Shown here: positions 9,801 to 20,477 of the stretch, in pieces | Position numbering within the stretch: position 1 is the stretch's first letter | How the letters are laid out: each line of letters opens with the position of its first letter | NCBI GenBank assembly: GCA_033182465.1 | Contig: CP137318.1 | Location: 3,720,001 to 3,784,000, forward strand | Direction: 5' to 3' | Length of the DNA: 64,000 bases | Origin: Sanghuangporus weigelae | Lineage: Eukaryota; Basidiomycota; Agaricomycetes; Hymenochaetales; Hymenochaetaceae | Program-made: the position numbers and the translations under genes | Notes under the pieces: generated by a model | What the model was told of the DNA's origin: nothing | The model's input: the letters and a program-made list of their open reading frames with translations, nothing else | The model's database searches: none

Positions 9801-10806
9801 CCATGTATGGTTAAGAACTCTGAACGGCATATTTACGTCTGCATGATCTCTGTACTGGAAGGACATACCCGAATAACGAGTGAGCTGACTTCTTGTTGAT
9901 CATATTTCCTACCAGTTCCAGATTCTTTGCAGTATCGTTGTCTATGAGCATTGTACCTTCTACGGGGGTGTAACGGATACGAAGTGAATGTGCAGCGTAA
10001 CGCGTGTTGAGTCTTGTCTCGGCATGCTTGAACAACGCGCATACCGCAGAGAGAGCATAATATCTACGCATTCACTGAGTCTTGGTTTACTCGGAGATCA
10101 TAAAGCTCACTTCGAGGACGTCGCCAATAAAGTTGCGGCCCTGTTTTCACTGTCGGCTGTTAACTGGTTGACAAAATGCAAGCCTACACACAAGGTAATC
10201 TCGATTTGAATCAACATGGTGCTCGAGGGTTGCTTACCAGATTCTTCGTTCCAGTACTTTCTTAAAACTGGTTCAATAGGCACGTGTGGAAATTCACCCT
10301 GGATGCATTGGACAAGCAAAGATGCATTTACTGCATGTCTTGTGGACGAGTTGACCGATGCATCAGTATCGGACAAGAATGTATCGGGAACAATGACAAC
10401 TGATGGATAGTGTAGATGAAGATGGTGAAGAGTCTTGACATATGTTTGGCAATCCGTAAGCTGGGGGATAGCCATCGTATGAATGCCTCTGGTATGAGAA
10501 AGGTAGAACAAGGAGATGTACCTGTATCAGATCGACTTGGCCGGTATCTCTATCGAGCGCTGCTATACCGATTTCACGTCCTATGCCGCGGCACTCGATT
10601 ACGGCGACAACAAAGCTGTTTTCATGACGGGATGAGGCGGCTGTGAGCGGCCTAGCGGTCGCTGGACGCGTCGAGTGAGCAGTACGCGGCTCCGAACAAG
10701 AAGTAAACGGTCTGTCGGATACAGATGATCGCGGGCGAGTCGATGCTTGATGAATCAAAGTTGATCCTGCAAGTTCTGAACGATTTACGCGCATGCGGAC
10801 TGACAT
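6892..10806 (-). CDS. MSH4: MutS homologue 4, meiotic crossover protein
   Basis: Minus-strand gene from ATG at 10806 to TAG at 6894-6892, with about two dozen introns of 40-65 bp and roughly 850-900 residues. The N-terminal exon is Ser/Thr/Arg rich (RPATARPLTAASSRH) and leads into the clamp-like connector (FVVAVIECRGIGREIGIAALD). Then follow YYALSAVCALFKHAE, SLFG/VLNHTWTAMGSRLLR, the lever region, RPEFTGTLAIKAGRHP, Walker A GPNMSGKST (about 8250-8118), LSNDDN and STFAEEM, Walker B IILIDELGRGTS, FATHF, and a C-terminal helix pair. The N-terminal mismatch-binding domain is missing, as expected for Msh4. Msh4 pairs with Msh5 as a sliding clamp on Holliday junctions in meiosis. Several junctions are decided by protein motifs: an 8-nt exon at 8186-8179, a 19-nt exon at 7495-7477, and GC-AG introns at 8039-7990 and 7645-7598. 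Possibly the intron at 7721-7666 is also GC-AG. No break was seen. Confidence 0.93.
8179..8186 (-). other. MSH4: 8-nt microexon within the MSH4 Walker A loop
   Basis: Exon bases are TATGTCAG. The upstream exon ends ...GGA CCG AA at 8244, followed by donor GTGCGT (8243) and acceptor GAAAG (8187), a 57-bp intron. Downstream, donor GTACGA (8178) and acceptor AAAAAG (8128) give a 51-bp intron, and the next exon starts GG AAA AGC ACA. Read together the phases give P N M S G K S T, the exact MutS P-loop. No other choice of GT-AG sites here that I could find gives the motif in frame. Confidence 0.8.
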
Positions 10807-10957
10807 GTTGTAGGCACCAAGAAAGATAGGATCAAGACGCGTCTCATCACGGTCACGGACACCCAGACATCACGTAATATCCTAAGATGACATAAGCATA
10901 TACAAATACAGAACTGCTGCATGGTTATGAGACAACAGTGGGCAATGCACTGTTACT
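10807..10957 (-). promoter_or_regulatory. MSH4 upstream region with an ACGCGT box
   Basis: About 150 bp between the MSH4 start and the target duplication of the neighbouring Harbinger derivative. A 10-bp palindrome AGACGCGTCT lies at 10835-10844, about 30 bp upstream of the ATG, and contains ACGCGT, the MluI cell-cycle box bound by MBF-type factors in yeasts. A role in S-phase or premeiotic control is inference from family knowledge; a single 6-bp match is weak. Confidence 0.3.
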
Positions 10958-10960
10958 TTA

Positions 10961-11695
10961 GAGCCTGTTCGGGTGCAGTAACTCATGCAATCTCTATCTT
11001 GCTCTATCTCTATCTGGCACTTTGCAAGATAGAGATAGAGGTAGAGGATCATATGTACCGAACAGTCTGCCTATTTCTGATGTGACGCACTGATGTGACA
11101 TGATTGTTCCTGCCGAGACTTGTGTATTATATAATATACTTTATTACAAATCTCTTCACTGCAAAATGCCCCCTCCCTCGATGTCGACACTGAAGAAGAA
11201 CAATCCAATGCCTCGATGACCAGCTCAAAAGCAGTGTTCTTCAATCCAGACTCCGACTGCAGACCGGCTTCCCTTGCCTTCTTAAGCATGTTAAGGAGGA
11301 TGGTCTCTTGGTGGCTGTTCCATGAACAGGGAGTGGACATCACATAGTCACCGATCGTCAAGCGAGTCACCTCAGAGTCGTCATTGGTCATAGATCAGTC
11401 AATTGACAACAGCCATTGATGGAGGGAGAGGGAGAGAGATAGTATGGAGAGGAGAAAGGCATTACAGAGGCCATGCCAAGAGATTGAGATTGCACGAATG
11501 AGATACAGGTCAGACCTGTATTTCGGCCGTGACAAGTTTTGGCAGAGAGATAGAGGTTACAGATAGAGATAGTGAGTCGAGATAGAGGCAGCCGAACAAC
11601 TCGTGAGATAGAGATTATCAATCTCTATCTCACGAGATCGTGATCTCTTTTTTTGGCACACGCTATCTCGCGAGTTACTGCACCCGAACAGGCTC
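10961..11695. mobile_element. PIF/Harbinger-type deletion derivative (735 bp)
   Basis: Perfect 24-bp terminal inverted repeats begin GAGCCTGTTCGGGTGCAGTA at 10961 and mirror at 11672-11695. A 3-bp direct repeat TTA flanks both sides (10958-10960 and 11696-11698), the target duplication of PIF/Harbinger elements. Subterminal tracts of AGATAGAG and its complement CTCTATCT occur inside both ends. The interior keeps a remnant of the element's Myb/SANT-like protein on the minus strand but no transposase. It sits about 155 bp upstream of the MSH4 start. Confidence 0.8.
11071..11391 (-). pseudogene. Myb/SANT-like domain protein remnant of the Harbinger element
   Basis: A 106-codon frame with CSWNSHQETILLNMLKKA, the tryptophan-led start of the Myb/SANT-like (trihelix) domain that accompanies Harbinger transposases in fungi, followed by LKNTAFELVIEAL. 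The second half of the domain, with its later tryptophans, is missing. In autonomous elements this protein binds the transposon ends and brings the transposase to the nucleus. It is probably a truncated leftover. The family match is from pattern recognition only. Confidence 0.5.
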
Positions 11696-11698
11696 TTA

Positions 11699-12190
11699 CT
11701 AACAGTGGTGACTGACAATCCCTATGTAAAATTGTTTATTCTCATGCACCTCAGCATCAATGCCGATAAGATGCCAAGACTCAGGTATTCTCCACTTTTT
11801 GAATTCAACATTTTGTGTATGCTCAAGCTTCCACAACACAATAATATGTCCAGAATTGTATGTATATAAACACCATTTTATTGTATGTACGTGCTCCAAC
11901 AAGAACAAAAAAATCCTTCAAAAACTAAGTGAAATATAACATATGTACAAGTAGTTTTGAAAGATCTAAGCAATTTCTTGAAATTTGTTTTTCAACAATT
12001 TGAAGATACTGTCTTGAAAGTTCCAAAAATGCATTGTTGTGACAAATCTTGAAGTGGATTGAGGGGGAAATGAATTGTTTACGACGAGAAGAACCTGAAG
12101 AAGTTCTTATAGAAAAAAGAAAAAAAGCGCTCACGTGATTGACAGAAGTTCATGGTTCGAATTTTGGCTACAACTCTACAAGGACAAAAC
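11699..12190. other. AT-rich region without a clear gene
   Basis: About 490 bp. Two minus-strand frames of 69 codons (11699-11908 and 11925-12134) have no recognisable motif and are probably chance. It may be the decayed upstream part of the coiled-coil gene that follows. Confidence 0.35.
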
Positions 12191-14477
12191 ACAGTGTCAA
12201 TCACCTGAAAACACACGTAAGTACATACAGTATGATATGTAGTGATTTAGGGATACTTATAAGTTTTTTTGTGGATTTTTAGATGCCAAAACGACATTGA
12301 TCGAAGCTACAAAGGGAGCACCTCACAAAGATTCAGAACAACTGTCTAGATGAGATACAAATCTCTAACGATGGGAGAACTGATGAAGTAGACAAGAAAG
12401 TCAGCATAGATTGGAAGCAAATGTCAGAGCTGACAGATCTCACCATGAAGCTTGAGGAACGCAACGAGAAATTTATGAAACAGCTCAGGATCTCTCAAAA
12501 AATGCAGAAATTCATCACAAACTATCTGCTCAAAGCAAGTACTTGAGCCTCTAATGCTCTTTGTGAACTCAGGGGTGTCCGCCAAAAGTACAAATACTTA
12601 CAGCTAGTTGCAAAATTGTTGGCAATCATGTGATTTCACCACTTTTCTCACTATGAGAGCCTCAAAACACAGATAAAATTATATCTCACCCAAATCTCAA
12701 CGGTTTCACATCATCTAAGTTGATAAATTCATCTTTTCGAAAGAGATTTTGTTTAGGAAAAATGATTGAGAAAATGGAGCAAAAAATGACCCCAAAATGG
12801 CGAAAATCTCATTTTTTGCCTCTTCCTTGCATATGCAATTTTTTCTGTGATCCCTGCTGGTCCAGCACCTTCCCAAAGCTATCCAGAATGATAATATGAC
12901 TATAAAATGAATTTACAGACTGAGTTTGAGTTGAATTGTGTACTAGAATGTGCTGCTTTGAGGTATGCCTGAATTATACAAAACTCATCATTTCTCACTA
13001 GCCTTCAAGGCTCCAGGAAAACTTCTTACAGGCCAGATTCATGCATGTAAATTCATTTTATATATAATAGACTAGGTTTGTGTACTAGCTAAGGCCTCAG
13101 CATCTACTGGTGAGCTGGGCTGAACAAGTGATTCTGGTTGTATGCATCATTTTAGACAGCATCTTCCCAGCTCACCAGTGGATGCTGAGGACCTAGCTAG
13201 CACATAAACCTAGTCTATTATATCCAAAATGAATTTACATGCATGAATCTGGCTTGTAAGAATTTTTCCTGGAGCCTGGGAGGCTAGGGGGAAATGATGA
13301 GTTTTGAGTAATTCAGGCATGCCTCAAAGCAGCACATTCTGGTACACAATTCAACTCAAACTCAGTCTGTAAATTCATTTTATAATCATATTATCATTCT
13401 GGATAGCTTTGGGGAGGTGCTGGACCAGCAGGGATCACAGAAAAAATTGAACATGCAAGGAAGAGGCAAAAGACGATATTTTCGCCATTTTAGGGTCATT
13501 TTTTGCTCTATTTTCTCTATAGCTTTTTTTAAGCAAAAGCCCTTTCGAAAAGATGAATTTAGCAACTTAGATGATGTGAAACTGTTGAGATTTAGGTGAG
13601 ATATGATTTTATCTGTGTTTTGAGGCTCTTATAGTGAGAAAAGTGGTGAAATCACATGATTGCCAACAATTTTGCAACTAGCTGTAAAAGAGCAATATTC
13701 TAGAATTTAGGATGAAAATCAGTGATTGGTCGACTCACTCTCAAAAACCAAAACAAAGCTTACCGAACTTGAAAGTTGCATTCTTCAGGCCTCCCTCGAT
13801 TCCCAGAGCCTTGAATACATGAATAGAACAATGCACAATGCTATCACTAGTGTGAAAAGTTTGGAAGATCAAGTGCAGTGGCTGACAGACGAGAAAACGA
13901 GTCAGCAGAGAAGTTACAAGTAGAAACTGTCCGACTTACAGAAAGAAACTGACTCTTTCAGATACAAGTGTCATACACTTGCATCTCAGCTCTCTAGAGC
14001 TCAGCAACAGATCGATCAGCTTAAAGTGTTCAAGAAGGAAGCTAGGAAAGCAGTTTAACTCACTCAGGAAGGTTTTTACAAGCCTGAAGTTTGTTCTCTC
14101 ATCTGAAGACTCGTTTCATTTGGTATCCCCTTGACCAAGTGTGGAACTGTCCTTGGTCTCTTCATTGAGGTGTTTGGCAAGGCTGTGCAAGTTGATGTAT
14201 CGAAAGTTCGAATTCTGAGCATTAGAACAGTTAGCTGCTTCATTGGAGAAGCGAGTGTTGCATCCAAGCTTCAGACTGCTATGGAATTGAAAGAATCAAA
14301 AAGTAAGCTTCATATTTATTTTATTTGTGATAATACTCACCTTGAATTGGCAGGTTTTACTTCTTGCAGCGATGGAACTACAAACAAGAGCCAAAATTTC
14401 GATTCTCTGCATTATAACATTCAGTTTGCAGAGACAGGTCAAACAAATAAACATACCCAAAATTTGACTCGACACGT
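12191..14477 (+). pseudogene. Decayed coiled-coil gene of a repetitive basidiomycete family
   Basis: Pieces of a plus-strand gene flank palindromic copy 2. Left of it, after an intron-like GTAAGT...TTTTAG stretch, charged helical sequence runs about 12283-12545 (MSELTDLTMKLEERNEKF). Right of it come more coiled coil (13726-14058, ESCILQASLDSQSLEYMN, QLSRAQQQIDQLK) and then 14131-14290 (GLFIEVFGKAVQVDVSKVRILSIRTVSCFIGEA). After a 51-bp GT-AG intron comes FTSCSDGTTNKSQNF. The order long coiled coil, R-T-V block, S-D-G-T-T motif is one I associate with a multi-copy uncharacterised protein family of Agaricomycetes; its function is unknown. Several in-frame stops and the inserted transposon mean it is dead. 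It is cut off on the right by the Gypsy-1 LTR. Confidence 0.5.
12601..13684. mobile_element. Palindromic foldback element copy 2
   Basis: 1,084 bp from CAGCTAGTTGC to GCAACTAGCTG, flanked by TTA on the left and TAA on the right (TA duplication in a TTAA-like target). Loop in forward orientation (CTGGTTGTATGCATCATTTTAG). It splits the decayed coiled-coil gene. Confidence 0.9.
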
Positions 14478-16058
14478 TGTCAAGTAGTTTTTGTAATTGA
14501 AGATATTTATGCAAATAGACTCAATCAATATACTACTTCTGAGTCAACCGGATTATTTATACAATCAGATAGTTTTCCCAGTTGTTCGTTATAAAGTAAG
14601 GGTGATCTAAGTAATAAGATAGCTATCTGATAAATGTATTAGTTTCTGAAAGATAATACTAAGCTTAAGACTGTTCTTGATTACTTAATACACTGAATAA
14701 CTAAGACTCTGTGTCCTAGTTCTAACTTATGTCTCTGTAGACAAACTGAATTACACTAAGCTCAAGTTGGTTCTTGATCACTTAATGCACTGATTAGCTA
14801 AGACTCTGTGTCCTAGCTCTGACTTGTTATACACACAAAGGTGCTTCTGAGAGTGAGCGATGTAGCTGATACGATAGTACTTGACTGAAATTCTATTGTC
14901 TCTACAGGGCCCAAAGGCTGCCCTTTTATAATTTACAGGCTGTGGCTATGCTACAAATGAGTCATAAATAGTTTCTACACTAGACCGTATAAGATATCAA
15001 TTTATCTCCTTATGTGTTCATCAGGAGAACAGTCCAAACTACCTACAGCTATTCACAGCTACCAAAGCTACTCACTACTATAGGCTGCTATATAGTGGCC
15101 TATAGTGGTGAGTAGCTGTGATAGCTATGGATAGCTATGGATAGTTTGGACTGTTTTCCTGATGTTAGGTCTCGTTACTTATATGTACTAATAATGAATA
15201 AATATAACTCCTTCCACTACTAGTCATCTCAGTTCAGAATCTTCTAGAATGTCCAAAGATAGAGTGTTCTAGAATGTTCTGGTCTATTCTAGTCCATTTC
15301 TAACTAATGCACACTAATTATAACTCATATCTCCTTATAGTTAGTTCTATTACTACTCTCAATCTGACTGTATCTATGGAGTAGACTAACTTAATCGGTG
15401 CTTGTTGTTTGCTATGGGTATTGACTCAGTCTTCTGAACCTCTCCATCCTTGGCATGCACCCTGAAACCTTTACTTTATCCGACATGTTCTGCTTCTTTT
15501 GATCGGGCACCTTTTCTATTCATTCATTGTACACCTTGGCATGTCTAGCAGTTTGATAAAAATCCATTAGTGAGCAGAATTATACAATATGCTCTTTATC
15601 ATGCATCTTTGTCCTATGAAAAATATTCTGAATCTATGTCTTCTTTACAAGCGTCTTTTGATATTTTGCCGCATGTTTTGTTCTCGTAAAACTCATGAGC
15701 CCATAAGGTAGTTATTTCTTTCTAACTTCATAGATAATCACTTATAGGGTCATATATAGAATCTGGGTCAATCGAAGTACCTCTGTGGAAGTTGAATAGG
15801 TTGCATGGTTCTTTGATGGTTATCGCGTTATTTCTAGAATTGTTCAGTAAGCCTATACATTCTTTACTGTACAAGCAGGTTTCATTCATACATCATTAGA
15901 CATATCAAATTTGACAATTTTGAAGAGGAATGGTGTTATGATGAGTGTTAGAGTATTTTGCAGTATTCACAAACTGTCATGTGTTGTCGCAAATTATGTC
16001 TGTTAGCAATGAGATGTGACCGCTATTAGTTATTATGTAATACATTTATAGCCTGACA
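14478..16058 (-). repeat. Gypsy-1 3' LTR, with a small foldback insertion
   Basis: 1,581 bp, TGTCAAGTAG...GCCTGACA. It matches 46686-49071 closely along its length apart from indels: this copy has a diverged tandem doubling of about 110 bp (phrases CTAAGACTCTGTGTCCTAG near 14698 and 14808) and the foldback insert at 15019-15164. Both differences are absent from the other LTR, which instead carries palindromic copy 8. Confidence 0.85.
15019..15164. mobile_element. 146-bp foldback mini-element with an empty site in the partner LTR
   Basis: The ends CATCAGGAGAACAGTCCAAA and its near-complement TTTGGACTGTTTTCCTGATG make a long hairpin around a centre with CACTACTATAGG and CCTATAGTGG. The matching stretch of the other Gypsy-1 LTR (about 48176) reads straight through TATGTGTTAGGTC, so this is a clean insertion after LTR divergence. 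The duplicated target is TT or TGTT; symmetry of the ends makes this ambiguous. Confidence 0.75.
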
Positions 16059-17057
16059 TCCGCCCCAAACATGAGATTGCAACCGTCCCCAGTTGTCTCC
16101 TTCTACACCAAGTTCCTAGGCTTGTGTCTAGAACTTCTCTATTGACTTCTTTTGTATTCATTGACCTTATCTCTATTTCCGCCATTGCTATAACTGAGCC
16201 ATGTTCCGGGATTTTGCTATCATTACATATGACTCCTTCTTCTACTCCAAAGCCGAAGTTCTGGGCTGTGGCAACATTTTCTGAGAAGATTTTAAATAAG
16301 GCTGTCTCTTGATTTTCTGTCGTTTGCTACTCTCTGACCTGTTCACATTCTTTGCTATGGCATATGCATCGACATTCTTCACCTCTGATCCCTGTCTTGA
16401 TGACTTTCCAAGCATACCTGGCTGACTTCCTTCTCCTTTCATCCTTCAGTCTCCACTGGAGCATGTCATTGCTGCTATCCAGATATCGTACACTGAGACA
16501 TATCCTTTTCCAAGTCGCATCTCTAGCTGGGTGGGCCATGAAATGAACACATTTTACTAGGTTTTGGACTGCTTTTCTTCCTGTATAGAAGACTTCTTTA
16601 TGTTCCTTTGTCTCCGGTGGGGAACAATGACATACTTTTGTCAATGCGAGTTTTTTGGTTTGCCCATGGGAAGTCATTCCGCACTCTGTCCTGTTCAAGT
16701 TATAGGCTCTCGTCTCGTTATATGTGATGTATTATCTTGTACATTGGCTGACATATCTGATATACTTGATCTATAGATACGTGCACACTATTTGCATCAG
16801 CATGAGTTTAGTCTTGGACAACATGTACAATATGGTCCACCTCGTCTCTTCAGTCATATACCTATTACTATGGGTGAACAAGAAATCTAATATAAATGTT
16901 TGTTTTGGGAGAGTGATGAGAAGTTACATGAGGTGTATGCACAACATAGTCAGAGTGACGCGCAAGTTTTGAATTCCTTCTTTGAAACTCGTAATGTTCC
17001 TAGTGTTAACATTTCATCTTTACTAACAAATTCCCTTACTCCAACTATGACCTTCCC
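16059..17057 (-). other. Gypsy-1 3' region with a Cys-rich open frame
   Basis: About 1 kb between the integrase end and the polypurine tract. The minus-strand frame 16698-16327 (123 codons) has paired Cys/His motifs (VCHCSPP, then CRCICHSKEC) around a region rich in basic residues. Similar Cys-x-Cys words occur in KDZ-transposase-associated proteins of basidiomycetes, but the match is weak. It could be an extra ORF of the element or captured sequence. The rest shows no motif. Confidence 0.35.
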
Positions 17058-17825
17058 TCAATCATCTTCTTCCTCACTCTCGCTTCCTGTTAATTCTTCT
17101 CCTTCATCTTCACTTGAAAATACCTCTTCCTGATCTTCTATACTCGATATTTGCTCTTCCACTATTTCTATTTCTTCATTCCGATTATTATCTTTTTGCT
17201 CTTTTAGTAATTCCTTAAGTGCCTGTTGATCTCTTGCAATATATGGTACAAGTCTAAAAGCTGCTACTTTTGTACGTCTTTTTCCACCATCAAGTTCTCG
17301 TAAGTCATATGCATTTCCTTTAGTATAACGTACTACCACAAAAGGTCCTAGATACCGAGGTTTAGTCTTACGATTTATCTCCTTCTCTACTTGAGAATTT
17401 CTTATTAAGACAAATTCTCCTGGATTGTAGACAGTCTTAGTAATACGTTTAGCAAAGCAATTTTCAAAGTGAGCTTTTGAAGTAAATTGCATTCTTGCAA
17501 GTAGCTTAGCAGCACGACTTATGTCTTCATCTCTCTTTTCTAACTGTCTAATTCTCAGTGCCAAAGATCTGTTGTAGAAATATTGTCTTTGAATCCCTGA
17601 ACTAAGAACATTGACTCAAATAGATCTAGAGGTAATACTGGTTCTATGCCATGTAGAAGATAATATGGACTATATCCTGTTGCACGTGTTGTCGTAATCT
17701 TATCTGTAAAGAATGCTGCATGAACCTTTTCAGGCCATTGGCTGATATGTCCTTGACATGCTTTTACAATAGATTCACGTATTATTGCATGACTTCTTTC
17801 CACAACTCCGTTTGCTTTAGAATTA
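17058..17825 (-). pseudogene. Gypsy-1 integrase core and C-terminal fossil
   Basis: Minus-strand fragments with NGVVERSHAIIRESIVKA and GYSPYYLLHG, the C-terminal half of a Ty3/gypsy integrase core, followed by a basic region (PRYLGPFVVVRY) and an acidic tail rich in Glu and Ser. No chromodomain is seen. The integrase sequence stops at palindromic copy 3 and resumes beyond it. Broken fossil. Confidence 0.75.
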
Positions 17826-18907
17826 CAGCTAGTTGCAAAATTGTTGGCAATCACATGATTTCACCACTTTTCTTGCCATGAGAGCCTCAAAACACAGATA
17901 AAATCATATCTCACCCAAATCTCAATGGCTTCACATCATCTAAGTTTCTAAATTCATCTTTTCAAAAGGGCTTTTGCTTAAAAAAAACTATAGAGACAAT
18001 AGAGCAAAAAATGACCCTAAAATGGCGAAAATATCGGTTTTTGCCTCTTCCTTGCATGTGCATTTTTTTCTGTGATCCCTGCTGTCCAGCACCTCCCCAA
18101 AGCTATCCAGAATGATAATATGATTATAAAATGAATTTACAGACTGAGTTTGAGTTGAATTATGTATCAAAATGTGCTGCTTTGAGGCATGCCTGAATTA
18201 CTCAAAACTTATCATTTCCCCCTAGCCTCCCAGGCTCCAGGAAAAATTCTTACAGGCCAGATTCATGCATGTAAATTCATTTTGGATATAATAGACTAGG
18301 TTTGTGTACTAGCTAAGGCCTCAGCATCTACTGGTGAGCTGGGCTGAACAAGTGATTCTGGTTGTATGCATTATTTTAGACAGCATCTTCCCAGCTCACC
18401 AGTGGATGCTGAGGCCTTAGCTAGTACACAAACCTAGTCTATTATATCCAAAATGAATTTACATGCATGAATCTGGCCTGTAAGAATTTTTCCTGGAGCC
18501 TGGGAGGCTAGGGGGAAATGATAAGTTTTGAGTAATTCAGGCATGCCTCAAAGCAGCACATTTTGATACATAATTCAACTCAAACTCAGTCTGTAAATTC
18601 ATTTTATAATCATATTATCATTCTGGATAGCTTTGGGGAGCTGCTGGACAGCAGGGATCACAGAAAAAAATTCACATGCAAAGAAGAGGTAAAAACCGAT
18701 ATTTTTGCCATTTTGGGGTCATGTTTTGCTCCATTTTCTCGATCATTGTTCTTAAGCGAAAGCCCTTTCGAAAAGATGAATTTAGCAACTTAGATGATGT
18801 GAAACCATTGAGATTTGAGTGAGATATGATTTTATCTGTATTTTGAGGCTCTCATGGTGAGAAAAGTGGTAAAATCACGTGATTGCCAACAATTTTGCAA
18901 CTAGCTG
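17826..18907. mobile_element. Palindromic foldback element copy 3 (mosaic arms)
   Basis: 1,082 bp, flanked by TTA and TAA, inserted in Gypsy-1 integrase. Both arms share variants absent from most copies (TATGTATCAAAATG and its complement; CTGCTGTCCAGCA missing one G). Yet the outer parts of the arms belong to two subfamilies: left CTTAAAAAAAACTATAGAG, right (complement) CTTAAGAACAATGATCGAG. Confidence 0.9.
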
Positions 18908-18974
18908 TAATTTTGTAAATGCACCTTTTACTTCTGATCCATTAGAGGTCTTTTGCTATTAAACAGTGACAGAT

Positions 18975-19140
18975 TTTCAAACGGTATCCCATATTCAGCC
19001 GAGGCAAAACCTTGTTTGTAATCAGGCGGCTGCGAGCCAAAGGGTTCTGTCACAGAGGTCACATCGTCCAGTTTGGGAATGCCGATCAACTGGATTAACT
19101 CTTCCTCATTTAAGGAGTAGGAGATGAGAATAATCTGATA
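18975..19140 (-). pseudogene. Coding fragment carried by the DNA element, possibly from a protein kinase
   Basis: The minus strand is open for about 55 codons with SLNEEELIQLIGIPKLDD and SQPPDYKQGFASAEYGIPF. The Gly-x-Pro-x-x-Asp-x-Val-x-x word and a following QPPDY resemble the insert region of fungal SRPK-type Ser/Thr kinases just upstream of the DFG motif. A plausible intron acceptor (TTTATCAG) precedes it, which suggests capture of an intron-bearing host gene. No catalytic motif is present, so it is only a fragment. The kinase assignment is tentative. Confidence 0.35.
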
Positions 19141-19232
19141 AAATTATGCTATTCATATTGAGTATGTGTTCTTATACTATATATTTCTGTGAACCAGAGC
19201 TCGAATCAGAAAAAGGATTTTATTTTGACTTA

Positions 19233-20317
19233 CAGCTAGTTACAAAATTGTTGGCAATCATGTGATTTCACCACTTTTCTCGTCATGAGAGCCTCAAAAC
19301 ACAGATAAAATCATATCTCACTCAAATCTCAACGGTTTCACATCATCTAAGTTGCTAAATTCATCTTTTCGAAAGGGCTTTCATTTTGAAAGAACGATTA
19401 AGAAAATAGAGCAAAACATGACCCAAAAATGGCGAAAATATTGTCTTTTGCCTCTTCCTTGCATGTGCAATTTTTTCTGTGATCCCTGCTGGTCCAGCAC
19501 CTCCCCAAAGCTATCCAGAATGATAATATGATTATAAAATGAATTTACAGACTGAGTTTGAGTTGAATTGTGTACCAGAATGTGCTGCTTTAAGGCATGC
19601 CTGAATCACTCAAAACTCATCATTTCCCCCTAGCCTCTCAGGCTCCAGGAAAAATTCTTACAGGCCAGATTCATGCATGTAAATTCATTTTATATATAAT
19701 AGACTAGGTTTATGTGCTAGCTAGGTCCTCAGCATCCACTGGTGAGCTGGGAAGATGCTGTCTAAAATGATGTATACAACCAGAATCACTTGTTCAGCCC
19801 GGCTCACCAGTGGATGCTGAGGCCTTAGCTAGTACACAAACCTAGTCTATTATATATAAAATGAATTTACATGCATGAATCTGGCCTGTAAGAATTTTTC
19901 CTGGAGCCTTGGAGGCTAGGGGGAAATGATGAGTTTTGAGTGATTCAGGCATGCCTCAAAGCAGCACATTCTGGTACACAATTCAACTCAAACTTAGTCT
20001 GTAAATTTATTTTATAATCATATTATCATTCTGGATAGCTTTGGGGAGGTGCTGGACCAGCAGGGATCACAGACAAAAAATGCACATGCAAGGAAGAGGC
20101 AAAAACCGATATTTTCGCCATTTTGGGGTCATTTTTTGCTCTATTTTCTCGATTAGTTTTTTGAAATGAAAGCCCTTTCGAAAAGATGAATTTAGCAACT
20201 TAGATGATGTGAAACCGTTGAGATTTGGGTGAGATATGATTTTATCTGTGTTTTGAGGCTCTTATGGTGAGAAAAGTGGTGAAATCACGTGATTGCCAAC
20301 AATTTTGCAACTAGCTG
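19233..20317. mobile_element. Palindromic foldback element copy 4 (loop reversed)
   Basis: 1,085 bp flanked by TTA and TAA, inside the DNA transposon. The loop reads GAAGATGCTGTCTAAAATG, the reverse of copies 2 and 3, so the element sits in the opposite orientation or its loop has flipped. Confidence 0.9.
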
Positions 20318-20477
20318 TAAAGGTTGTAGAGACAAGAACTTGCCAATCAGGTCAGAACTGCGTTACGGATCGGCAAGATGTTGCTTGAGTCTTTGTCATG
20401 ATCTCTCACGTTCAAAGGTGGGCCCCAGAATTTTCAAACGGTCGCTATCAGATATCATTTGATAGCAAAAGACCTCT

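Larger units (their letters stand above)
18944..20477. mobile_element. Non-autonomous DNA transposon split by palindromic copy 4
   Basis: Inverted ends AGAGGTCTTTTGCTAT at 18944 and ATAGCAAAAGACCTCT ending at 20477, flanked by the direct repeat ATT (18941-18943 and 20478-20480). Gypsy-1 integrase sequence lies on both sides, so it is a clean insertion into that fossil. Without palindromic copy 4 the element is about 450 bp. The similar phrase TTTTCAAACGGT near 18983 and its counterpart near 20431 lengthen the imperfect inverted ends. It carries a coding-like fragment on the minus strand. The superfamily is not determined; a 3-bp duplication fits Harbinger-like or CMC-type mobilisation. Confidence 0.7.
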
